Shown: positions 33,032 to 44,478, counted from the stretch's first letter. The stretch is 64,000 nucleotides of DNA from Arcuatula senhousia (GCA_963971305.1 OZ020305.1:46337750-46401749); one strand, 5' to 3'. Notes: generated from the letters alone by a model not told the origin. Made by a program: numbers and translations.

Positions 33032-33919
33032 TTATGTGTGTGTAATATCATAATCACTAAACAACAGATATGGTTTAAGTGTTTGTGGTATTTTTAAATT
33101 ATTAACACCATAAATTGCATTGTGTTTCCCATTAATACATTTTCTTATAGCCATTCTACAATGATGCTGAAGAGATAAAACTTTTCTATCATGGCATTTA
33201 ATCCAGTGGTAAAACTTTCTCTGGTCTTCATCAATTTCAGGATCATTCACATCTAACTCAAGTCCAAATTGTTCATAAAATGTCCACAAATCCTTCCAAA
33301 GATTTGGATCAATGATTAGTAACAGCTCCATATTTGCAAATGTTGTCCTTCTTAATATTATTTTACATAATGACATGTCCTGTAATGCCCTATCAAGTAA
33401 TCTTGCCAAAAGTCTACCAATGTCATTTGAAAAGTAGGGTGTTGCAATCAGAATGGAGCTTAAATTGACAAATTTGGAATCAAAATCAAAATCAATACCT
33501 ATCAAAAAGTGGTCAAGACGTTCCCAAATATGAGTAATGGTTAAGTCTTTGTCACACTGAAAAAGCCATGTTATTATTTCATTGTTTGTCTCATTGTTCA
33601 TAACAGCTGAAGACAAGGGAGACCTTCCAAAATAATCCATTATTTAGAGAGAGGCTCCATTTTCAATCAATTTTTCCACTATGGTTCGATGAATATTAAC
33701 AGTCAATGCATAGTAAAGTACAGTATGACCTCCTTCATCAAATAGTTTTTTATTTATTTCAAAACCTGACTGAAAAATCTTTTCTACATTGTCAAAATTT
33801 TTTGCTAAAAATAGCTTTCCACAAGCTTTCTTCTGGAGAGAGGTCATCATACAGGTCATCCATTTATTTTTTTTCGTACCGCATATTGACTCTAACAAAA
33901 TATTGATAGAGGGGAGCAA
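33032..33919 (-). pseudogene. ASB-like paralogue with one in-frame stop
   Basis: This is a diverged copy of the gene at 25770-26606. The reading frame is conserved along its length: NVEKIFQSGFEIN, then ENGASL, a TAA stop at 33646-33644, Ile, and MDYFGRSPLSSAVMNNETNN. The matching place in the intact copy reads SLSVMDSFG, so the stop replaces a Ser codon without a frame change. The BC-box SLQHHCRMAIRK and the Cul5-like IPQTLKPYLLF are kept. The N-terminus before about 33840 does not match the other copy. It may be a young pseudogene, or the downstream 202-residue frame may still be used. A C-rich minisatellite element lies 70 bp upstream. Confidence 0.8.
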
Positions 33920-33987
33920 GTCCCTGTGGTGTATGTGAAAGTTTTTTTAAACTTTCAATAACTAACAGTTAACAATTTCATTCTATG

Positions 33988-34180
33988 AGGGGGCGGACAG
34001 GGGATACAGGGGTGAGGAGGCAGGGAGCGGGTGTAAAAGGTGTAAAAGGGGCGGGGAGCAGGGGTACAGGGAAGGACAATGGTGACGGGGGTTGAGGTGG
34101 CGGGGAGCAGGGATTGAAGGGGAGGGGAGCAGAAGTGGAGAGGGGGGAACAGGGGAAGAGAACCCCCTGTCCACCACCCC
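33988..34180. mobile_element. C-rich minisatellite element, copy 2 (opposite orientation)
   Basis: This is the reverse orientation of the element at 28321-28583. It begins GAGGGGGCGGACAGGGG and ends CCCCCTGTCCACCACCCC, with units such as GGCGGGGAGCAGGGG inside. Target duplication is not clear. Confidence 0.7.
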
Positions 34181-36469
34181 TTTAATACCAAGGGACTTAT
34201 CATGATTTTATTTTGATATGTACTGTGATGTTAACATTTGTTTCAATTATGACTGTTATATGTAATTGTCCTATGGGAACCTATTAATTTGGAAATTAAA
34301 TAAAAATATAAGTATGTTTATGATTTTTTATTTTTTTTATCTTTGGGACATATGTCCGGTGACTCTAAATGATGCCCGTAGATGTCAGATGATGACCGTA
34401 GATGCCCGGGACTAAATAAAGAGGATTTTTATATTGTTTGTGTTGTATTATGATAGCTTATACTAATAAAAGCTTATTTATCAAAAAAAAATTAGAAAAA
34501 ATTATTGTTTTAATAGAAAACGATACAATTTTGTTTCACCTCACCGACCGCGGTCAGGGTAATGACGACATGTGTACAACAAGAGGCAGTCCGGAGATTA
34601 TATATTGACAATTTTGATCATTTTTTTATAATTTATGTTAGTTTATATTATATTCTTGCATATTTTCCCCAAAACACAGAATTAAACAATATTTTAGTAG
34701 AAAAACGAGTCACTTTTTACCTCAGGTCCCACTCGCCGCCCGGCAAATGAAGACCTGATAAACCATGGGCAGTCCGGATATAAATTATTGACAATATTAA
34801 TAAACTATTTATATTTTACGTTACATTATGTCATATTCTAACATGTTTTTTTTAAAGATTTAAAAATATTTTTATTTGAAAAACGAATCACTGTTTATAT
34901 CCACAGGTCCCGTCCGCTGCCGGGAAAATGAAGTCCTGACAAACAGCAGGCAGTCCGTAGATAATTCATTGACAATATCAATCACCTTTTTATATTTTAT
35001 GTTATTGTATATCATATTCTTGCATATTTATAAAAAAAAAACCCAAAGAATTAAAAAACATTTTAGTAAAAAAAAAAGAATCGCTTTTATATGACCATGT
35101 CCCGTTTGCCGCTGCCTAGAAAATGATAAATGATGGTGGGCAGTCCGGAGATAAATTATTGACAATATCAATAAACTCTTTATATATATATTTTTTATAT
35201 CATATTCTTACATTTTGTCATAGATCTGTATATTAAATATTAATAATTAATATACAGGTCTATGATTTTGTCAAAAAAAAAAAACCATATTGTACAAAAA
35301 TCGAATCACTTTTATATCCTGGTGACTAACAAGGGACAGTCCAGAGCTAATGTATTGGCAATTTAATTTACTTTTTCTATTATTTGTAAGTTTACTTTAT
35401 ATTCTAACATAGTTTTTTTTTACTAAATTTAAAAAATATATATATCAAAGATGCCAACTTCGGTTGGAAAATTTAAATCATTCTGAATAAAACACTAAAC
35501 TAATACGGCAGTCCGGAGACTAATAATTTATAAAAATAATTATATAAGTTTATCCCACATTCAAAAACTGTTTTAAAAAATATTTTTACTGATCAATTTA
35601 TATACCCCCCCCCTCAAACAAAAAAATACAACCCGAAAAACCGTGCTGATTTTGGCACTTTATAGACGTAGCATTCAAGGGCAGAAACGCAACATCATGT
35701 GAACGACTTTTTCTTCTTTTTCAAGTAACTAATTTATACCAATTACTTATTAAATCCAAATGTTGTTAAAAAAGTAGTCCATAGCATAAAATAAACCAAG
35801 CTCTATTATTATTTGGCATGCTGATCGACTTCAGCCGGGAAATTGGAAAAGGGCAGTCGGAAATCATATTTGTAAAAAATTGACCATTTAATACTTCCAT
35901 AGTAAAGCCAATCATTAGTTTCGTTTTTTTTAATATTTATTTTAAGTTGTATGTTAATATTGTCATATTTAAATATATATATTTTAAACCTATTCAAAAA
36001 CATCATGCAATTACGAAAAAAAATTATGAAGCGCTTTTATTTTCAACGATGCGGGTTTGGCCGCGTTATTGAAAAAAATATATAAATATGGGACAGTCGG
36101 GAGATCATGAAAAACTTACAAAATTAACTTTGAGGTGGCATTTCTTTGGTATAATATTATCTATGATATTCTTATTTTTTCTTTATGATAGAATTCTTTT
36201 TGAATGTTAAAAGATCAAAAGTAATCACTCAAAATTACGGTTCTTTCCATTTTTTTAACAGGTAACTACTGAATAAACAAGTTGACACCTCATCAGACAT
36301 ATATATGTTTATTTCCAAATACAAATACAGTATATAGGACATAGTTGACATTATACAACATTTCAGAGCAGATGATTATAAGTCAATTAAAAATGAACAT
36401 AAATTGTGGAGTTTGGCTACTACATTGTACATAAATTCTACATACGTAATACAAATTCGAAAAAATATA

Positions 36470-39400
36470 TTAGGAGTTGCGACGTTTTTCCGCAAGATAT
36501 AAAAATTTACCAAAATTATTAAGCTCTTTTATATTTCGAACAGATAACAATTGTACTAATTTATAACATGATGGGTTTGTGTAATAATATGGTTTGATGT
36601 ATTTTCGTCTCAGATCATGATAGTTATCACATTCAAAAATGAAATGATATTCATCCTCTATTTTATCCTTATTACATTTAAAACATTTTCTATCCTCTCT
36701 AGGTGTCTTATAAAATCTACCTGTCTCAATGTGTAATAAATGGGAATTGATTCGATATTTAGTTATTAAAAATCTATACAATCTATTAACTGGTCGGTCT
36801 AGATAAAACTGTATATTGTGACCGTCGTGTATATATTTATATAACATACATTTAGGTGAATTCTCAAAAAAGGATAAACCTTCAGATATATAATTATCAA
36901 CCACCCTCTGTTTAAATTCATACAAAAAATATTGAGGGTTTAAAACTGTTTGTGAGTTCCATACGTCGTTAAAACCATACTGGACTAAAATATTTCTTAT
37001 ATTACATGCCCAGTTTAACTTATTATTTGGTCGTAATAAAGCAGACTCATACATATCATCATAAATGTTTTTCAATATACAATTATCAGTTGTCAGTAAT
37101 TTTAGCCAGTAGGATACCATCTTGACATATCTGTTTACATATAAAGGCGTACGCCCAAGTTCAAAATACACCATATGATTTACAGTTGACTTTCGTACCT
37201 TAAGTATACGTTTTAAAAAGTGAATATGAACAGCTTCTATATTTGTTGCTTTGTGAAATCCCCATATTTCACAGCCATAGTTAAGTATACTTGCAATATA
37301 TGTATCAAACAGTGATAGTTGTGTTTCTACATTATAAAAATCATCATTAATTTTACACATTAAAGAGAACATAGCTTTTCTACCTTGTTCTGATAAAACC
37401 TTTTGAGTGACATTAAATGTACCTCTATAATTGAATACAACACCAAGGTATGTAAATTCATTACATATTTCAATTTGTTTGTTATTTATAAACCATACCT
37501 CATTATCTTTTACTACACCACGGTTGCGAAATACAACAATTTTTGTTTTATTTAAGTTAATATCTAAACCTTTTGCTATAGAACATTCATATACTGTGTT
37601 TAACATTTTTTGCAACTCGCATATATTTTCACTAAAGAGTACGGTGTCATCCGCATACATAAATAAAAATAAGTTTAACATCTTTACCTCGTATGGTTCA
37701 ATACCTTGCTGTATAAGCTCTAATTCTATTTCATTGACATAAATTGCGTATAAAAATGGAGACAGAGATTCTCCTTGCATTAAACCAACATTGCATTGAA
37801 AAAAGTCTGAGAATTCACCATTCAGTTTTATACAAGTTTTCAGTTTAGAATACATAGACATAATCAAATTCAATAAATTACCACTAATGCCATATTTCAA
37901 CATTTTTTGCCATAGTATATAATGTGAAACACTGTCAAAAGCTTTAACGTAATCTATGAAACAGCAGTATAGTCGTTTTCCTATGCTTAAAGTTTTAGCT
38001 ATTATGGAATGGAGGGCGAAAATTGCGTCTCTTGTGCCATATCCCGGTATAAAACCAAATTGAGCGTCAGTCAATATATTGTTCTCTTTACTCCATGTTA
38101 TCAGTCTATTATAAAGAATTGAAGTAAATAATTTCCCTATGTGTGACACTAACGATATTCCTCTGTAATTTCTCGGGTCATTAACGGAGCCTTTCTTAAA
38201 TATAGGAACCAGAACTGTTTCAACCCAGATTTCCGGGTACCAACCTGTATACAACACTGCATTAAACAGTTTTTTAAAGATAGATAATAGAATAGTTTTT
38301 TCGCTCTTCAGAAACTCATTTAAAACATTGTCATATCCTGGAGATTTATCATTACTAAGTTTTTTAATACAGTTTTCAATCTCTTTATCTGTGAAGGGTC
38401 TATCTAGTTCTTCAAAAACCACGTCTTGATTTTCTAATGATTGTGTATTGTCTTGTACATTATTATCTTTGCACACTAAATCCTTAAAATGTTCGACAAA
38501 ATTATTGAGTGAGAGTTTATGATTAATCTTTTTATGACGTCCTCTGAATTTTCGGTAAAAATATTTTGGGTTAGTTTTTCTCATGTGATGTAGCATGTTT
38601 CCTCTCTGATGGGCGTATCTATTTTTTAGTCTCTTCTCCATACACTTTAACTTTTGTTTTGCTAGATTTAGGCTCAGTCTATTTTCGTTGTTTCTCTCGT
38701 TATTAAAGCTATTCAATTTTCTTGTATAGTCACTATATAAAAGCTTACACTCATCGTTCATCCACGGTTTATCTGGTATTTTAGCATTTGTTTTTCTTTT
38801 ATATTTACTAGCGCAAAAGTCACATCTTAGAGTTTTTGTAGATTTTATGACGGTGTATTTATCCACGACATCAGATAGGATTCCATTCAATTCCGCAACA
38901 ATATTGTCCATATTCTCGGTATTGATATTGTCCAATAAACTCTCTAGACGATCTGCGTTGTTCATCAACTCCTGGTGCACTTCGAATTTCGACCCTTCAT
39001 TCCATTTATAGCTTTTAGTTTCGACAATTTTACAAGTACAAAATGTATTAAAATTAGAATTTAACTTGAGCTCTGCAATTAAAGGTGCATGGCATGAAAA
39101 TGTATTAAATGAACCAACCATAAAATTTTCAATGATTTCAAGACATGAATGTGATAACAACAAATAGTCAATTACACTACTTCCATTTTTATTGTGGAAT
39201 GTAAACTTTGCACTGTTTTCTTCAAATCTACCATTGCATATTCTCATTCCAGTCGATCTACATAAAGTTAAAATGTTTCTCCCGAATGAGTTTGGGCTCT
39301 TCTTATCCTCTGTTAGTCTTTCTTTTTGTATATCTGGTTCGTAGTCAATAAATGAACGCACATTTTCAAACAGGTGGTTAACAATGTTATCTTGATCTAC

Positions 39401-39898
39401 AAAATCATTTTCTCTGCCTACTCGACCATTTAGATCACCAATTATTGCAATGTTTCCCATCTCACTATATTGCTCAATACATTCTTGAAGGATTTCAAAA
39501 ATATCCAAACTATATTTACGATAAAAAACATTATTATCGGGTGGCACATATATTGCACATAAATATAAATCTTTATGATCATACATTATACACTTATCTA
39601 ATTTTAACCATATCATACTATCAGCATAATCATTTATAAATTGAACGTATGGATTCAACCAATTTCTATAAAATATTGCTACTCCGCCACCGTTACATTT
39701 ATGACGATAAACAATTTTCTTTATATAACCTTCTAATTCTAGACCCTCTGGGTATTTAACCCAACACTCATTAAAACACAAGATATCATATTCCAATATA
39801 GAATTTAAAAACTCGTTGTTTCCAAATTTTCTTAATAGGCCTTTAGAGACGTTCCATGAACACAGCTTTATATAACTCTTTTCACATTTTTTCGGCAC
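36470..39898 (-). CDS. LINE ORF2: endonuclease and reverse transcriptase
   Basis: The 1142-residue frame encodes an AP-type endonuclease followed by reverse transcriptase, which together carry out target-primed reverse transcription. Endonuclease motifs (about residues 10-270): LCSWNVSKG, FNECWV, IIGDLNGRVG, VIDYLLLS and SCHAPLIAE. RT motifs (about 480-780): SPGYDNVLNEFL, NYRGISLVSHIGKL, AQFGFIPGYGTRDA, CFIDYVKAFDSVSH, GLMQGESLSPFLYA and the active site FMYADDTVLF. The C-terminus has a Cys/His cluster (CFKCNKDKIEDEYHFIFEC). No stop or frameshift was seen, so it may encode an active enzyme. The Met at 39898 lies 34 bases past the ORF1 stop. The clade (CR1/L2/RTEX-like) is not assigned. Confidence 0.93.
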   Translation of the reverse strand: MPKKCEKSYIKLCSWNVSKGLLRKFGNNEFLNSILEYDILCFNECWVKYPEGLELEGYIKKIVYRHKCNGGGVAIFYRNWLNPYVQFINDYADSMIWLKLDKCIMYDHKDLYLCAIYVPPDNNVFYRKYSLDIFEILQECIEQYSEMGNIAIIGDLNGRVGRENDFVDQDNIVNHLFENVRSFIDYEPDIQKERLTEDKKSPNSFGRNILTLCRSTGMRICNGRFEENSAKFTFHNKNGSSVIDYLLLSHSCLEIIENFMVGSFNTFSCHAPLIAELKLNSNFNTFCTCKIVETKSYKWNEGSKFEVHQELMNNADRLESLLDNINTENMDNIVAELNGILSDVVDKYTVIKSTKTLRCDFCASKYKRKTNAKIPDKPWMNDECKLLYSDYTRKLNSFNNERNNENRLSLNLAKQKLKCMEKRLKNRYAHQRGNMLHHMRKTNPKYFYRKFRGRHKKINHKLSLNNFVEHFKDLVCKDNNVQDNTQSLENQDVVFEELDRPFTDKEIENCIKKLSNDKSPGYDNVLNEFLKSEKTILLSIFKKLFNAVLYTGWYPEIWVETVLVPIFKKGSVNDPRNYRGISLVSHIGKLFTSILYNRLITWSKENNILTDAQFGFIPGYGTRDAIFALHSIIAKTLSIGKRLYCCFIDYVKAFDSVSHYILWQKMLKYGISGNLLNLIMSMYSKLKTCIKLNGEFSDFFQCNVGLMQGESLSPFLYAIYVNEIELELIQQGIEPYEVKMLNLFLFMYADDTVLFSENICELQKMLNTVYECSIAKGLDINLNKTKIVVFRNRGVVKDNEVWFINNKQIEICNEFTYLGVVFNYRGTFNVTQKVLSEQGRKAMFSLMCKINDDFYNVETQLSLFDTYIASILNYGCEIWGFHKATNIEAVHIHFLKRILKVRKSTVNHMVYFELGRTPLYVNRYVKMVSYWLKLLTTDNCILKNIYDDMYESALLRPNNKLNWACNIRNILVQYGFNDVWNSQTVLNPQYFLYEFKQRVVDNYISEGLSFFENSPKCMLYKYIHDGHNIQFYLDRPVNRLYRFLITKYRINSHLLHIETGRFYKTPREDRKCFKCNKDKIEDEYHFIFECDNYHDLRRKYIKPYYYTNPSCYKLVQLLSVRNIKELNNFGKFLYLAEKRRNS

Positions 39899-39931
39899 AT
39901 TTTCTCGAAGACAGCCATCCTCCGCGCGGTC

Positions 39932-41131
39932 CTATTTCTCCCACAGTACACCGTCAACATAGAGTTTGTCTCCCACCAGATATGCTTTTTTCTTTTCCTT
40001 CCGTTTTTCGATCATCACTGGCACTAATTTTTTACGCTTCGCGAGAACCTCTGGCGGATATTGTGGGCTGATTCCATATTTTGTTCCTTTTAACTGTCCT
40101 GATCGTTTGCGTATTTTTTCTCTGTCATTAAACTGCGCAAATTTCACGACAATCGGTCGTGGTCGTGTTGCTCCTTCGACCTTCTTTCCCAGTCTGTACG
40201 CTTTTTCGATATTTACGTTCGATTTCGCATTTTCAATATTCAGGGAGTTTTCACAAAAATCTAGAATAATATCCACACAATTTTCCGATTTGTTTTTCGA
40301 TTTCTGCCGTTCGGAATCGGTCTGTCCATCGTTGTTGCCTCTTAGAATTTGCTCGTCAATCTGTTCCGCAGGCGTTTCTATATCTTCCGGTTTCTCGTCG
40401 ATCGCAAAAAACAGCAAGTTGTTCTCCAAGTTTTGTGTCTCTACGTCAACTAATCGCTCTTTAACTTTAGTGTTGATTTCTACATTCTCGCTGATGTTTG
40501 AAAGTCGTCTTGTGATGGCCGTGTGCTCATCTCTTATATCTGACATAAATTGGGCACTACGTTCTAGTTGATAAATTCTGTCCTTACAGCTTTTAATGTC
40601 ATTATCTACTGCTGCAAACTTCGTGTCAAATTTATTCAATCTCTCTTCTATGTTGTCCAGTTTGTTTAGCTTTGTTTCTATGTTACTAACTTTGTTGCAT
40701 AACTCTTTTAATAAAGTTTCTAATCCCTGTATAGGCTGTATTGGCTGTGGTTGATGCATTGGTGGGCTTGCCATCGTAGTTTGATATTGCTGGTGCATGG
40801 TTAACGGTTGAAAAGCCAGGTTTGGGTACGTGGTGATAGGTGTACTTGACTGGACGGGTGTGTATTGGCCGTAACCTTGATTAATTGGCGTATTGCTCAT
40901 TGTTTCAATTTTGGGTTTGGGCGTTGAAAAGTTATCTAAAACAACTTGTAAGGCTTCACCGATTGTATCTGATAAGGTTACCTGGTCCTCGTCGTGTTTT
41001 CTCTTCTGTTTTCTTTTCAGTGAGTTGTCTTCAGAATTGTTTACATTACACAAAGAGTCATCCGTTGAGAATTCATTGATTTTTTTATCTGGCGTAGATT
41101 TTTTTTGTTTCTTGTTTCTACGTTTCCTCAT
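39932..41131 (-). CDS. LINE ORF1: coiled-coil RNA-binding protein
   Basis: The 399-residue protein has a basic start (MRKRRNKKQKK) and a Pro/Gln/Thr-rich segment to about residue 130. A coiled coil of heptads follows (about 135-215, for example NKVSNIETKLNKLDNIEERL). Then come an RRM-like core (NLLFFAIDE) and a C-terminal domain with AYRLGKKVEGATRPRPIVVK and FNDREKIRK. The same order occurs in L1-type ORF1 proteins, which trimerise and coat the RNA. The frame is intact and upstream of ORF2 on the same strand. Confidence 0.85.
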   Translation of the reverse strand: MRKRRNKKQKKSTPDKKINEFSTDDSLCNVNNSEDNSLKRKQKRKHDEDQVTLSDTIGEALQVVLDNFSTPKPKIETMSNTPINQGYGQYTPVQSSTPITTYPNLAFQPLTMHQQYQTTMASPPMHQPQPIQPIQGLETLLKELCNKVSNIETKLNKLDNIEERLNKFDTKFAAVDNDIKSCKDRIYQLERSAQFMSDIRDEHTAITRRLSNISENVEINTKVKERLVDVETQNLENNLLFFAIDEKPEDIETPAEQIDEQILRGNNDGQTDSERQKSKNKSENCVDIILDFCENSLNIENAKSNVNIEKAYRLGKKVEGATRPRPIVVKFAQFNDREKIRKRSGQLKGTKYGISPQYPPEVLAKRKKLVPVMIEKRKEKKKAYLVGDKLYVDGVLWEK

Positions 41132-41599
41132 AACTCGAATATTACAATTTATGAATGTTTATGTTGCATAATTCGTATAAATCCATGATATAATCACTAC
41201 AGACTTGAGACAGAAAATTTTCACTGCCACCATTTTGACATAACTGTTATTTCAAACAGCTTGACATGTCACCTTTGTAATAGTTAAATAAACAAAAGGG
41301 GGCAATTAACGCAAGTAACTTCTTTTATGACTTCCTGATGAATCCACTATAGCAATATAATGATAGAATACGGAAAATAAGATTATAATGACATTTATAT
41401 ATTTTGTATAGTTGCAAATCTTCCTTTTTCTACCTTAGAAAAAAAAATAATGTATAATCAGAATTTAATTTTAAATTAATACTTAGTGTAAAAATGAAAA
41501 CACCAATGTGTGTATTTTACATTTTGTATTCAATGTTCTGAGTTATTATAAATACAATCATAATACAATTCCCCATTGTCTAAAAAATAGAGTTTGCCG

Positions 41600-42250
41600 A
41601 TTAAAAAAAAAAAAAAAAACTTATGAAACTTTAAACTTTAGGGATTTGGCTCATGTAGTCGTGCTGTTTTAATTTTATAAGGATAAGATAACTGATATCG
41701 ATGACAAAAAGAAAGACTTCTTATAATCTCATACTTTGATGAAAAAAAGAAACTTTGCCCCTTCTAAGTTCTTTAGTTATTTATTCTTGTTTTCCCCCCA
41801 CGATTATACATTATATAAGGACGTAACGGACAATTCAGTATATTTGATGAAAATATGAAAACTTTGCAAGTAAATTCTAAACTTTATTGATTTTGTGTCA
41901 TGCAGCCCTTCTGTTTTTAATTTTATAAGGATAAAATAACTACCGTCGATAATATTCCATAATTTCGTTCTTTTTCAATTTTATAATCTCAAACAAAAGA
42001 AATAATTTGATGTAAAAAGAAATTTTGTCCCTTTTAAGCTATTAAGTTATTAATTTTATCAAGTTATTAATTTTTCTTGTTTCTCTAGGATTATGCTTTG
42101 TTTAAGGACAAAACGAACAACTATATTTGATGAAAATACAAGTAAACTCCTAACTTTAGTGATTTTGGGTCATGCAGCCTTTCTGTTTTTAATTTCATAA
42201 GGATAAGATAACTACCGTCGATAATATTCCATAATTTCGTTCTTGTCAAA
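41600..42250. repeat. Tandem repeat, three units of about 250-275 bp
   Basis: AACTTTA.TGATTTTG..TCATG, CTGTTTTTAATTTTATAAGG and AACTACCGTCGATAATATTC recur near 41630, 41880 and 42150. It lies inside the large inverted-repeat element but differs from its arm units. Confidence 0.75.
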
Positions 42251-44007
42251 CATCTTCAGACAATTCATAAAAGCTAAGAAAAATTTGACTATAAAGAAAT
42301 AATGGAAAGTTCAGGATTAAGGGATTAAGCCTAAGATACACAGTCTGCAACATATTTATAAAGAAAACACTGGCAACATTTACCTTTATTGGCGTTAAGG
42401 TCAAGACTGCTTGCTCCTAGTTTGTAAAAAAAATGGAAATATATAAAAAAAAAAAATGAACCCCTATGTAGAATCACGTCCTCGTCGTGGGGTTTGGTAA
42501 CGCATTCATGTAATGCGGCTAAGAATTCTACAAACACATGAAATAAGACTAAAGTTTTACAAATTGTCGGAATATCAATCACAATTTAATTGTTATAAAT
42601 TATGAAAAAAGTTAAGACTAATTATGAAAAAGTTAAGACAAAAGAAAATTCAAAATTAAGAATTTAAAGTGACTTAAATCTCACTATTTTCAATCAGTTA
42701 TTTAATGACAAAAATATGTAAGTATATGATTGTAAAATAACAAATAATAGACATTTTTTATTGATGTTAAGAAAAGTTTAGCTCCGGATTGGACTGCCCC
42801 TTAAATTTACGGACTTCGTTTTTGTTTCACTTCCAAGGCTTAGGTTAGAATCGGCAATTTAAAAGCGACTTTTTTTTAACTAAAACTTTTTTTTTCATTT
42901 TACTTTGGAAAAAATATGTTAGTATATTATGTGAATTAACAAAAAATAGATATTTTTAATTGATGTTAAGAATAGTTTAGCTCCGGACTGCCCCTTGAAT
43001 TTACGGACTTCGTATTTTTTTGGTTTTTTTCACTTTCAAGGCTGAAGTTAGAATCGGCAATTAAAAAGCGACTTTTTTTAACTAAAACTTTTTTTTTCAT
43101 TTTACTTTGGGAAAAATAAGTTAGTATATTATGTGAATTAATGAAAATTTGATATTTTTAATTGATGTTAAGAATAGTTTAGCTCCGGACTGCCCCTTGA
43201 ATTTACGGACTTCAAAGCTTCGGTATGAATATACAATTCAAAAGGGACCTTTTTTAACTTAATAATATTTTTTTTTATCTTTGTTTTGGGAAAATTGGTT
43301 AGAATATATGATATCAATTAACATTAAATATATTTTTTTAATTTATATTAGTTATAATTTCGTTCCGGACTGTCCCTTACATTTATTAAATGTATGGAGC
43401 TGAGGTACAAAAACATGCATGGGGAGTCGACAAATTAAAAAGAGACCTTTTAAACAATTTCTTTTTAAACAACTTTTTTTTTGTACAATATGTTAGAATT
43501 TAATTTAGATTAAAAAAGAACATAAGTTTTTTATTGATATTATCTATAGTTTAGCTCCGGACTGCCTATTGTTTGTCCGGTCTTCATTTTCATGGCGGCG
43601 GCCATTAAGTTAAGAACAAAAGTGCCTCGTTTTTTTAATAAAGTAACATTTTTTTGAAATTCTTTTCGGAAAAAACACTTAATAATACAATAAAATACCA
43701 TATTTAGATAAGATTTTATTAAAATCCCTTTTTATATAGCTCCGGACTGCCCATTGTTTGTCCGGTCTTCATTTTCATGGCGGCGGTCGTTAAGTTAAAA
43801 ACAAAAGTGCCTCGTTTTTTAATAAAATAACATTTTTTGAAAATTCTTTTTGGAAAGAACACTTAATAATACAATAAAATACCATATTAAGATAAGATTT
43901 TATTAAAATCCCTTTTTATATGGCTCCGGGCATCTTTTGGCATGATTGGTCATCAACGGGCATCTATGGGCATCACCGGGCATCATTTAGAGTCACCCAC
44001 ATATGTC

Positions 44008-44478
44008 ATGTATGTGTAACATAAAATAGTGTCCGCTGTGAAATATTGTCTTGAGTGGCATTCACTCCTATGATGAAGTCCAAGGATGGAATAAAACGCT
44101 TCAGATATATGAAATTTTGTCCTCTAGATTTTTCAGTGTTATGTATGGCAGGGTGGACAAAATTTCATAGGATATTATTTTGCTTTACATATGTACATGT
44201 ATGGTACCATATCATAATGATTCCACCACTTACTGCTTTCACCCTATCTGAGGTTTTTGAACTTCGCATGGTGAAGGATGGAATTTATAAATAAAAAAAT
44301 GTTCAATTGCTTACATCTGCTATTAAACAATGATCAACTTCTAACAAAGCTGATCTAAGACAAGTTCCAAGTTCTACATTTATTTTCTTTCTACTTTCAG
44401 TTTACAAAGGAAACATTAGTCTATATTTATCTACCAATCAGATTTGCTGTTTCATTTTCACCAGGATAATTTCTCAAG
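44008..44478 (+). promoter_or_regulatory. NELFA: NELF-A 5' flank and start-codon region
   Basis: This is the 470-bp stretch between the large inverted-repeat element and the NELF-A ATG. No TATA box was seen. The start codon sits in AAGATGGCCGC, which resembles the YY1 motif common at housekeeping-gene starts; that reading is inference. Confidence 0.35.

Larger units (their letters stand above)
36296..41270 (-). mobile_element. Full-length two-ORF LINE (non-LTR retrotransposon)
   Basis: ORF1 (39932-41131) and ORF2 (36470-39898) are both intact and lie in tandem, 33 bases apart. An AATAAA on the minus strand at about 36313-36318 marks the likely 3' end. The 5' limit is approximate. It sits in the middle of the tandem-armed inverted-repeat element, so it inserted later. 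I could not identify a convincing target duplication. Confidence 0.85.
34357..43998. mobile_element. Giant inverted-repeat element with tandem-repeat arms, 9-bp target duplication
   Basis: The termini are inverted: CGGTGACTCTAAATGATGCC on the left and, read as complement, GGGTGACTCTAAATGATGCC on the right. The direct repeat ACATATGTC flanks them at 34348-34356 and 43999-44007. Each arm is a tandem array of about 180-200-bp units. The left arm has GGCAGTCCGGAGATAAATTA-type motifs at about 34587, 34769, 34949, 35139, 35334, 35506, 35852 and 36092. The right arm has the complement, TAGCTCCGGACTGCCC, at about 42782, 42981, 43183, 43363, 43556 and 43741. Units decay towards the centre. A 9-bp duplication fits Mutator-like (MULE) or Foldback-type elements. 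No transposase was seen; the centre holds a LINE and three further repeats. Confidence 0.75.

Noticed and set aside
33955..34203. Pro/Leu-rich frames upstream of the broken ASB-like copy
   Set aside because: Same C-rich minisatellite element in the other orientation.
35221..35270. AT-rich palindrome around TTAATAATTAATA, considered as an origin or MITE
   Set aside because: It is a local palindrome within a tandem unit of the large element's left arm; it has no independent borders.
37431..37742. 103-residue plus-strand frame
   Set aside because: Antisense of the LINE reverse transcriptase region.
39966..40571. 201-residue plus-strand frame
   Set aside because: It is the antisense shadow of LINE ORF1, which has clear domains on the minus strand.
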